DNA of 64,000 nt from contig CM074759.1 in the NCBI GenBank assembly GCA_037355855.1, positions 1,550,001 through 1,614,000 of the forward strand, written 5' to 3'. This stretch comes from Pseudo-nitzschia pungens (taxonomy: Eukaryota > Bacillariophyta > Bacillariophyceae > Bacillariales > Bacillariaceae). The translations under genes were made by a program, and so were the position numbers. Numbering within the stretch: position 1 is the stretch's first letter; the number at the start of each line of letters is the position of its first letter. Under the pieces are notes generated by a model, which ran no database searches, was not told the origin of the DNA, and saw only the letters and a list, made by a program, of their open reading frames with translations. Shown piece by piece: positions 56,168 to 64,000 of this stretch.

Positions 56168-57506
56168 ATGATAGTTTCACAAGGAAGAAAAATGCTTCAA
56201 AGTCGAGCGATTCTGAGGCATAGCAAAAAACTACATACCGGACATAACCATGCCAGTGCAATCTGCTCGGGTTCGTCGTCGTCTTCGCTGCTCAATTTGA
56301 CACTCGACAAGACTCATGAACGACAAAGCCCCTGCGTGGTGTTTCCCATCGCAAACCGGAATTTCAGCTCTGCATCGGAAAAGAAAGATGAGGAGAGTTT
56401 GAAAGACACCGTCCGTAGAATGCAAAGGGAAAAAACCAAACAAGGCAGCGACGACGACGAACAACTGAACGATTTTATGCGAAAAGCATCTGGTTTTTGG
56501 TCGACCGCGACGGAAGAAGTGAGCAAAACATGGGGAGAACTTTTGCGTTCCGGCGAACGCAAGGATATTAACAAGAAAATCGGTCATCCCCAAGACACGG
56601 TCGAGGGCGAGGAAGAATACACAGGACCCGTATCTATTATGGTAATCGACGAAAGTGAAAATCTAACGGCCTGGGAGCGAATGCAAAAGCGCTTAACGGA
56701 TGCCCCAGTCATTCAAGGTACGGAATATCTTTGATTCCATGTTCTTGCGGAAGAAATGTGGATGGTTTTGAACAAAAAAAAGCGGTTGTCGTTCGCACAA
56801 TCCTGCGTGAGGTGTTTTCTAATTTTTCGTCTCTGGATTTTTGCATCGCACAGATATTCTTGCGCGGTCCGAAGACATCTATGAGAAATCAGGAGCCAAG
56901 AAAGCGAAGCAAAAAGTGGATCACCTGGCAGAGGATGCACGAGAGGCATGGGAAACGAGTCAGAACCCTTGGGTGTATCGTGTAAGTTCCGTATATGAAA
57001 CTATGACAGCGGAGACACCAGAGTCGATTGCTGTCGCTGAGTTGAGAAAATTGGATCCAGACTTTACCTTGGACGACTGGCGCGAAGACGTAGCAGAGCA
57101 CACTCTGCCTAAAATTATGGAATGGCTGCTGGAAGGAAAAATCAATCAGCTGAAACCATGGCTAGGAGAAGGTGTGTTTCAGAGAATCGCAGCAGAAATT
57201 ACAGCCAGAAAGCAGGAGGGGGTACAAATCGACACACATGTTTTGGGAATCATGAACTCGGAAATTCTAGCAGTGGAACCCGATGAAGTGAATAAAGGAT
57301 CACCCATTATCGTTCTTCACTTTATGTGCCAGCAAATCAACTGTGTCCGGAAAAAAAATGACGGGACCATTGTAGAGGGATCAGAGGATGAAATTAAGGC
57401 AAACAGCTACGTGGCGGCGTTCCAACGAGAATACAATGAAAAGAAAGGCGAGTTGAACTGGAAGATCGTTGACTTTAGGTTCAATGGAGCTATCGCGTAC
57501 CTATAG
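56168..57506 (+). CDS. TIM44: Mitochondrial import inner-membrane translocase subunit TIM44
   Basis: Two exons, 56168-56717 and 56854-57506 (intron 136 bp, phase 1; junction APVIQ/DILARSEDIYE), giving 400 residues. TIM44 anchors mtHsp70 to the TIM23 channel on the matrix side. The N-terminus is a basic mitochondrial presequence without acids over the first about 25 residues. A charged coiled region (about 70-160: KDTVRRMQREKTKQ) follows. The C-terminal Tim44-like domain (about 235-400) shows ELRKLDPDFTLDDWREDVAE, LPKIMEWLLEGKINQLKPWL, ILAVEPDEVNKGSPIIVLHF and the closing WKIVDFRFNGAIAYL. Length and order agree with the family. Confidence 0.9.
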
Positions 57507-58129
57507 AAAACTCGGACATGAAATCGACAATGCAAAAACCAGAGATTTTCTGTCGATTCAGATGTACCGTTAACTTTGAGTCAACCCCGAATTTCATTAG
57601 TTATACGTAAAACAATTTCGTTGTCTCGATGAAGTCTTGATGAAGTGTCCAGATGAAGTCATTCATGTCTTAGGATTTTCGAGACTAAATCCAATATTCC
57701 ATGGATAACTTCGGAAGAAACTAAACGGAAAAAAGAGTTGGCGTGAGGTGCAAATGAAAAAAAAAAACTTTTTGCTGAAGTGTATCGATGTGAATCTGAG
57801 CAAATGTGCGTCTCAAATGGAATGGATGGCAGAATTCGAGTGCACAAAAGTATACGATGTGTCTACTTTTTTTCGATACTTTGATTGATCTTTACTCCAT
57901 TTAATGATTTTCGCCTCAATGTTCTGCCTCTACGTACCCTTACCATAAAAGCCAGGAATATCATAGTACATTCGATAATTACATTGTATAGAAACCATTA
58001 TTTCAGCTTGCACGCAGATCGGGTGATAGAGTTATTGCATCAGTTTCCACTCGCACTAACGACACCCTGTCCGTTGATGTGTCGTGCAACATCCTGCTTA
58101 TGTTTGCCCATAGGTTCTCTCGATTTGGT
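57507..58129. other. Convergent intergenic region, nothing recognised
   Basis: AT-rich spacer between TIM44 and the secreted protein gene. It likely holds both 3' untranslated regions. Confidence 0.55.
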
Positions 58130-59443
58130 TCAACAAACGCACTTGGGAGTGTAAAATATCAATACCATTAGATTGATGAGCTCAGTGATGCACTCATCTT
58201 GTGTGAGACAAGGGCAGATTCCACCGAATTGACCTTCATATGATACACATACACCACCGCCATTACCATCGTCGCACCACAAACCTCCATTGATGGTTTC
58301 ACATTTACATGCCGTCACTTCTATATCCGTCGGCATCGACTCGCAACCACATTGTTCGGGCGTGCCCCCAAAGTTACCCTCGGCAATAATTTCGTCGAGC
58401 GCGTTGGCGTTGCAGATCTGGAAACAGGCATTGGCAATGGCATCGAGGTCCATGGTGAAATCCTCGGCACATGCTTCGATGAGTTTTTTGCGCTGGTTTT
58501 TCTTGAAGTCCTTGATCCCATCAGTGATATCCTTGATGAGGAGGATCTCGTTCTCGTATTCCTTTTGGTTCTCTATAAGATAGTCGAGGGATTTCTTTTT
58601 CAAGCCGTCGCTGAATTTCTTAAGCTCAGCCCCGTAGTTCTCCGTTTTATCAACCACCTGTTTGTAGAGTTCCACGTAGCCCTTCTCGACAGTTTTCTTT
58701 AGCTCAGAAATACCTTTGTCGAGCAGACCTTCACAGATAAACCCTACGTTGTCGTCGATGTTTCCGATATTTTGTGAGGGGAGTTTGCTTTCGCAAAACT
58801 CCTTGAGCTGCTTCTGGTATTCACCGCCATCCAATTGGGCCTCCTTGAGCTTTTCATAGAATTCCTGGATCATCTTGATCTCTGCCTTTGTGTTCTTGTA
58901 GAGCTTATGCCCGTTCTTGGATAGTTTCTTGAGAGTTTTCTCGACATAGTCGTCCACCGAGTCGAGAAGTGATTCAAACTTTGTTTTGACCTTGTCTTCG
59001 AGGAATTTGATGACCTTCTTTACCTTCTTGCTTCCTGCAGACATCCACTTGAGCTTTTTCACGGGATCCAAGAGTTCAAGACCCTCAAGGATAATGTCGC
59101 CGGCGACAGTGCACAAGGTCTCTTTCTTGAGGGCTTTGCCTGCGGGATCGAAAAGGTCGGTGTAGCGCTTTATGCAAGCGCTCCTCTTTTCTTGCTCTCG
59201 CTCCCGGTAGCCAACAGCCGATTCACACTGGGCGTTAGGAATGTAGAGATTCTTTTCGTCCTTAGAGTCAACCACACCACAGCTCGCAACCTCACACTTT
59301 CCCTGGTCTGGCTGGTACTCACAATTGACCGCTAGGACCGTCGAGCGCCTAGGAGAACCGAGTATTTGGAAGATGACCACCACCAACAGTACAAATACCG
59401 TTGATCGACAGGGGGGGAACCGATAACCATGGGAGACGTACAT
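58130..59443 (-). CDS. Secreted Lys-rich helical protein with Cys-rich C-terminus, unrecognised
   Basis: 437 residues, single exon. Residues of about 16-39 are a hydrophobic signal or anchor (FVLLVVVIFQIL) preceded by Arg and followed by a likely cleavage site (VLAV). A short Cys region follows (CEYQPDQGKCEVASC). The centre (about 90-330) is very rich in Lys and Glu with heptad-like Leu/Ile spacing (KKVKKVIKFLEDKVKTKF, KKLSKNGHKLYKNTKAEIK), predicted helical or coiled coil. The last about 100 residues carry more than ten cysteines (CFQIC, CGCESM, CKCE, LWCDDGNGGGVCVSYEGQ, CPCLTQDEC). I recognise no domain. Lys-rich secreted proteins exist in diatom cell walls, but nothing here proves that role. 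Head-to-head with the Mpv17-family gene. Confidence 0.75.
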   Translation of the reverse strand: MYVSHGYRFPPCRSTVFVLLVVVIFQILGSPRRSTVLAVNCEYQPDQGKCEVASCGVVDSKDEKNLYIPNAQCESAVGYREREQEKRSACIKRYTDLFDPAGKALKKETLCTVAGDIILEGLELLDPVKKLKWMSAGSKKVKKVIKFLEDKVKTKFESLLDSVDDYVEKTLKKLSKNGHKLYKNTKAEIKMIQEFYEKLKEAQLDGGEYQKQLKEFCESKLPSQNIGNIDDNVGFICEGLLDKGISELKKTVEKGYVELYKQVVDKTENYGAELKKFSDGLKKKSLDYLIENQKEYENEILLIKDITDGIKDFKKNQRKKLIEACAEDFTMDLDAIANACFQICNANALDEIIAEGNFGGTPEQCGCESMPTDIEVTACKCETINGGLWCDDGNGGGVCVSYEGQFGGICPCLTQDECITELINLMVLIFYTPKCVC

Positions 59444-60960
59444 CCTGTTTCAAACTGCGCCAAAAGCTTTGGAATAAGATGATAATAAAAGAAAGATGCG
59501 ATTTCGTTTTCCGATTTCTTCGTTCGAAGCGTCGGAACGTTGTGTAGAGTGACTTCGTTTTGCTGATCTCAATAACAATGTCGCGATGATGATATTGCGT
59601 GAGACTACGTCTAGGTGCTGTGAGGTGAAAAATCTACAATTGAGCATTTACATCCACCAGCTGTCGGAAAGTAGTTTGTCTTCCGGGCTTACCCTAAGTT
59701 GCACGTACCTACCGCTGGATTGCTGGAATGTTATTCACGGTACTGCGAAGAAAATAATAGTGAATAGACTGCCGATTTTATACCGTACTCGTGCTGGAAC
59801 ATCGAAACCGTATTCTTCAGATGATACGAATTGCAAATGCATGGTGCACTAAGGTTTACCTATGGGTAAGCCCAGGGCACAGGTACGGGTAACCTTACGC
59901 AGGAGTATTCGAGAAAAAAAAGGAATGCCGATACTACCGTTTCAACCATACGGTACCAAGAGGTCTTGGTCGTACGAGTATTACGAATGCAAGAATGAGA
60001 TTTTAATATCAGTGAGCTAACTTATGCAGTAAGTTAGCTAAGCCTTATTCTCCGTGGGAACTATTGAATACGTAGTACTTCGTAGTTCTTACGAAGTAAA
60101 CCTTACTTCTTTCTTTTTAAGGAAATTCTTACGGAAATTCTTCAGACAACTATTACTTGCTCATTCCATGTTCTTCCGGCTATCACAGATGATGATATAT
60201 TCCTTAGGCAGGCGCGGTCCGATGTCGTCAGAGGACATGCAAACGGAAGACGCACAATTTTCTTTCTGTACGAGTAAGTTACGAATAGTACCGAACACCT
60301 CGTAAGTCTACGAACACGAACCAAATAGTATGAAGTACTCGTACTGTAAGTTACAGTAAGTTACTTCGTATTACGTAGTACGTAGTATTGTTTTTTACTT
60401 ACCGTACGGGTGAGCAATCAGCCATGTTTCTTAGGGTTAGAATTTATTCAAATTGGGGATAGAGTCAAAAGAGATGCTCCGTTGTCCCTGAAACTCATTT
60501 GTTTCTAGGTAAGGTACCGTAACATTACGTATCTCCAGATAGAATACCGGTACGATGTTTGATTCGATACATACCCTAACTTATTTTATGTCATATGAAT
60601 AATCTTACTGTAAAACAACATTCGAAGGTAAGGTTACGAAGTAACCTTACCGTAACCTTACTGTACTTCGTAACCTTACTGGATACCGGTACGAGGTACC
60701 GTAAGGTTTACGAGCACTTTCCTGTTACGCAGACCTCTCATGCGGGCAGGACGGCTTTTGTTTTTTGCTTGTGATGTCATCATCACGATTATTGTTAGTT
60801 TTCGCAGTTTGGTTGCATCACTCCTTTTTGCCAAGTTCAAAGTTCATCGTTCCCACACCGTTTACGTATTCTCGTAATCGTTTGAGAATTTAACGACGAA
60901 CAATAATCTCAATCCAAAGGATACGATAGTTGAAAAAAGAAACGACGGTGAACCGAGAGG
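59444..60960. other. Divergent intergenic region with the densest GTAAGGTTAC cluster
   Basis: 1.5 kb. Exact GTAAGGTTAC or its complement at 59889-59898, 60628-60637, 60641-60650, 60652-60661 and 60670-60679. Partial copies of the ACTTCGTA palindrome lie at about 60069-60102 and 60361-60385. No gene supported. Confidence 0.6.
60628..60679. repeat. Four tandem/inverted copies of GTAAGGTTAC
   Basis: One forward and three complementary copies within 52 bp, spaced 1-8 bases apart. Seen directly. About 280 bp upstream of the Mpv17-family start. Confidence 0.9.
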
Positions 60961-62191
60961 ATGTTGTATTCGGTTTATCGTTCCTCGGCGTTTTCCATTG
61001 CCTCGGTTGCAAGTCGTCGCGTTTATCACTCTTCCATTCGGTCGCTGAAATCGTCCGTGACAACAAAACCAAATGCTTCCACTCTGAAAAAGACCGTACC
61101 CGAAAAGTCGGCATCCAATGTTGTGTCGAAGGAAGCTTCGTCGTCGTTCGCAAAGGAGAACCCATTTGTGTTTCAGCTCGGAGTTGCTACCGCCAAGACA
61201 TCTGCCGCAGATCTCGTTGCCCAAGTTGTGGCAGAAAAGAAATCATTCGATGAGATCGATTGGAAGAGAAACTTTATCTTTGTCGTTTTCGGTTTCGCCT
61301 ATCTTGGTGCATTCCAATACTGGTTGATGGTGAACAAGGTGAGCACCACTAGAGTGAAAAGTGATTTGTTGCTTCGATTTTCCAATTTTCGTGGTGTACT
61401 GCCTTCTTTCGCAGACATTTCCAACGCCAAACATTCCCTCTCACCATGTCTTACCATCGACCCGACTCTTTTCACCAGTTTCGTCAATGGTTTCCGTGAG
61501 TGTTTTTCCCCCCATTCCAAATCGAAAGGCAGATGATAAGTGGAATTCGACAGCAATGGCAAAGGGGATGAATCAACGACTACCGCATCTCGTTGACATT
61601 GTTCTCTAACTCTCGTACTCCCTTCGTTTCAATTTCTCCCAACTACCGTGCGTAACTCTAACTGCGAAGAACGATGGACCGGTTTGCAAAGCTTCCGTTC
61701 GCTGAAAAACTCAAGGACACCGCGGGGATCATGGATGCCGCAAAAATGGTTGTTTTTGACGTCACCGTGCACCTGCCGATAATCTACTTCCCAACTTACT
61801 ACACCGTCAAAGAATTTGTGTATGGCCAGAGTTGGAACCCGGCAGATTGGGTAAGTCTATCTACATCGTGTTGCGAAACTCGTTTCTCGTCTTTTTGCAC
61901 TTTTTGTAGAATTCCGTAGTATCTCAACATCGTTGACGACGTCTCTCGTGTGCTTTGGTTCTTTTTTTTTTTCCGCAGGCGATGAATGGGGTATCAAATT
62001 ACGCGAAGAATGCGAAAGACGATTTGACCGCCATGATCAAATTGTGGGGACCATCCGACTGCATCCAATTTGTGCTGCCCGTCCACATACGACTGCCGTT
62101 CCGTCACATCGTATCATTCTTCTGGACTGCGTACGTAAGTTTCACACGCGGTGCTGCAGAGGAAGACGTGCCGGAGGAACAGACGGCGTAA
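60961..62191 (+). CDS. Mpv17/PMP22-family membrane protein with a 17-nt micro-exon
   Basis: Four exons, 60961-61338, 61479-61495, 61670-61850 and 61979-62191, giving 262 residues. The micro-exon supplies FRQWFP and is needed to join QYWLMVNK to TMDRFAKLPFAEKL in frame with the family. N-terminal residues 1-60 are Ser/Arg/Lys-rich, fitting mitochondrial targeting. Four hydrophobic segments follow (NFIFVVFGFAYLGAFQYWLM, MVVFDVTVHLPIIYFP and others). The C-terminal signature is KLWGPSDCIQFVLPVHIRLPFRHIVSFFWTAYVSF, close to the Mpv17 W-P-x-x-x-x-NF-P-R-FW-YLS pattern. The family forms small membrane channels in mitochondria or peroxisomes. The GTAAGT inside TAYVSF is probably not a splice site because the peptide continues the family pattern. 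Confidence 0.85.
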
Positions 62192-63764
62192 CGGGATTGG
62201 ATCGTTGGAAAAATGCTTTTGATCAGCAGCTATGCATCCTTGTTGAAAGCAATCATTTGTACGCACGCCATTCTCCGAACGAATAAAATCGTTGAATCCT
62301 TATCGATGCAGAAGTGTCTCGGTCGAATCGGGTACCTCCTAACCGAAGGACGGAGGCACGTACCGTACACGACGTGGCAGAGGTATCGTTTCTCTGCAGG
62401 ACGTTAAGCTAAAACGACTTCACCTATTTTTTTCAAACAAACAACAAACCATACAAAGAATACTACTAGACCTTAGCGCGGAGCAATGCAAGCCGCTGCT
62501 ATTTTTTTCTGCCTTCCTTCCTTTCAAACTAAATATAGTTTAAAATGAATGCCGGACAATTCCATAATACACTACTGACAGACAACAGTCATTGTATTCA
62601 TGCGACAATGGAAGGGAACGGTCTGAAACGACGAGTTGTTGTTTTCGGAACCTGGAACTTGGTCAATCAATTCTTCCAAGGAAAACAGTGGCAGTGAAAA
62701 AGGAAAAAGACAAACAATGTTGATCATGAGCGTGATACCTTGGCTTCATCCCGTTGCTTCCGCCGGGAGGACTGCTGCTGTTGCTTCCTGCATTCTTGCA
62801 GTACTACTACAGTAGTACAGTACCTTCTTCTTTTAGTATGTCTTTTATGCCCACCAGCAGCAGCAATTGTTGTTGCACTTGTTGGCGATGGCACCACTTT
62901 GTAGTTGAACTTTTGCTGCCACATTTGGGAATTTGGATCACTTGAATGATATTGACTCCTGACACTGTTTCGAGGTCAAAACAATATTACTTGGTGAAAG
63001 CAATGAGAAGAACAAGAAGTTCTTGTTGTGGATGAGGTGATTTTTTTCCAAGCGGGAAGTTTTTCTTGTCCTACCGGTACGTAGAACGATGACTACGGTG
63101 TAGCCGTACCGATACCGGTACCAGTACATATTCTGTACAAGTACGTAATTACTCGTATCCATGAAATTACCAACACTGTACGGACGTACCGTACTATTCA
63201 ATTAATAGGTACAAGTACGTATGTATGTACGTACCAGTTGAGTACTCTTCCGAACCAAACAAATCATATTGTGACTAGATATCTAAGAAAGGTACGTACG
63301 TATGTAAGTATTGAAGATGATTGATTCGTTGTTTCCGTTCAGAATGAATAACCTTAATCATCGTTTTTGATTTTGAGAGAGAATGAATCATCAATCGAGC
63401 CCATGGGATTATTGAAGGGCCGCTAGGAGGAAAAAACTCCATTTTGATCACTTTTCTCGTAATGGACTTTTCAAACTTCTACTACTACTACTACTGCTAC
63501 TACCGACCAAGAAGTGTGGTGAGTGCTTTGTGTTGTTACTAGTACTACCAGTGGTAGTTCGTTATCAGAGTGTTGTGTTGTGTTCTGATTCTGATGAAAA
63601 AAAAAACCGCAGATCCAGTAACTTTCTCTCTAATCTTCGAGAGACAGCCCACCAAACAACGGTAACCCATAAATTGGAACGAGCATACTACTAACAATAC
63701 TACTACTACTCCGAAAGAAGTATTGTAAGTTCATCATTGTGTAACGACCAATACTACTACTAAT
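62192..63764. other. Intergenic region, nothing recognised
   Basis: It contains GTAC-rich palindromic sequence at about 63075-63300 (TACCGATACCGGTACC and GTACGTACGTATG words) and ACT trinucleotide repeats at about 63478-63505 and 63695-63710. No gene supported. Confidence 0.55.
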
Positions 63765-64000
63765 ATGACATACTACTATCAACACCAACAAGATCAGCGA
63801 TTCGGTTCTTCTCATGGGCGAGGAAACAGCAACGCCTACGGTTCTGTCAACAATGCACGTCGCCGAGTCAATGGAAACGTCGACTACGGTGAGGATTATT
63901 TGTCTGCTACTACTACTAGTAACGACAATGGTCCCGGCCCCGGCATTCTCCTCGCAATACTGGAAAATGCCGTCGACCACCACCTCCGCCACCACCACCG
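63765..64000 (+). CDS. Start of an unidentified gene, running off the right edge
   Basis: An ATG at 63765 opens a frame with no stop to the window end (about 78 residues). The product is Gln/His/Asn/Gly-rich (MTYYYQHQQDQRFGSSHGRG), with ARRRV and a His-rich end (DHHLRHHH). Composition resembles the low-complexity N-termini of diatom regulatory proteins, but no domain is reached. A possible donor (GTGAGG at about 63889) could end the first exon early. An overlapping minus-strand frame (63998-63630) is less protein-like. Confidence 0.4.
   Translation, partial: MTYYYQHQQDQRFGSSHGRGNSNAYGSVNNARRRVNGNVDYGEDYLSATTTSNDNGPGPGILLAILENAVDHHLRHHH

Noticed and set aside
62125..62140. Possible splice donor (TAC/GTAAGT) in the last Mpv17-family exon
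   Set aside because: Reading through gives FFWTAYVSF, which matches the family C-terminus, so the site is probably not used.
1..64000. tRNA, rRNA or CRISPR features
   Set aside because: No cloverleaf with a GGTTCRANNCC-type arm, no rRNA-like sequence and no direct-repeat/spacer array was recognised. A covariance-model scan would be decisive.

Overview
The window looks like nuclear DNA of a diatom, most likely a pennate one. The genes have short GT-AG introns. Several predicted proteins begin with a signal peptide followed by an aromatic residue at the presumed cleavage site, which is the diatom plastid-targeting pattern (for example VANA-F, VVQG-F, SVDA-F, TTG-F). The gene set also fits: a fused nucleotide cyclase/phosphodiesterase, an MEP-pathway kinase and a bilin reductase. 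No bacterial operons, CRISPR arrays, rRNA genes or tRNA genes were recognised. Species-level assignment is not possible by eye.

Layout. 1-8.7 kb: UTP20, a very large ribosome-biogenesis protein, minus strand, running off the left edge. 11-12.2 kb: a compact tRNA-splicing endonuclease-type protein and a CCCH zinc-finger protein. 13.7-17.6 kb: exocyst subunit Sec3. 17.9-20.3 kb: a five-exon SLC6-type sodium symporter. 21.5-25.4 kb: a five-exon membrane cyclase/phosphodiesterase. 26.1-28.8 kb: a plastid FAM210/DUF1279-like protein and an MRG-domain protein. 28.8-32.4 kb: a gene-poor, AT-rich stretch. 32.4-37.1 kb: two convergent paralogs of an unrecognised Cys-rich type I membrane family. 38.4-42.2 kb: IspE and an Ala/Pro-rich protein with about 19-residue repeats. 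43.2-47.8 kb: mitochondrial ribosomal protein mL49 and a bZIP-like factor. 48.1-52.2 kb: a lycopene-cyclase-like flavoprotein and a lumenal MsrB-like protein. 52.5-55.4 kb: a quinone oxidoreductase and a bilin reductase. 56.2-57.5 kb: TIM44. 58.1-62.2 kb: a secreted Lys-rich protein and an Mpv17-family protein. A gene start runs off the right edge.

Many genes sit in head-to-head pairs. At least six products probably enter the plastid (isoprenoid precursor, carotenoid-like, bilin and redox functions). Three or four are mitochondrial. Others act in secretion, signalling and transcription. Intron positions were derived by joining splice sites so that the reading frame and the family alignment both continue. 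The joined lengths of all complete multi-exon models are divisible by three.

The strongest unexplained signals are: (1) the divergent Cys-rich paralog pair with a hypervariable Asn/Tyr linker; (2) the periodic SYxDxL protein; (3) a 10-mer, GTAAGGTTAC or its complement, present at least 13 times in intergenic DNA when about 0.1 is expected by chance, near a family of large palindromes; (4) unusual selectivity residues in the cyclase/phosphodiesterase fusion.
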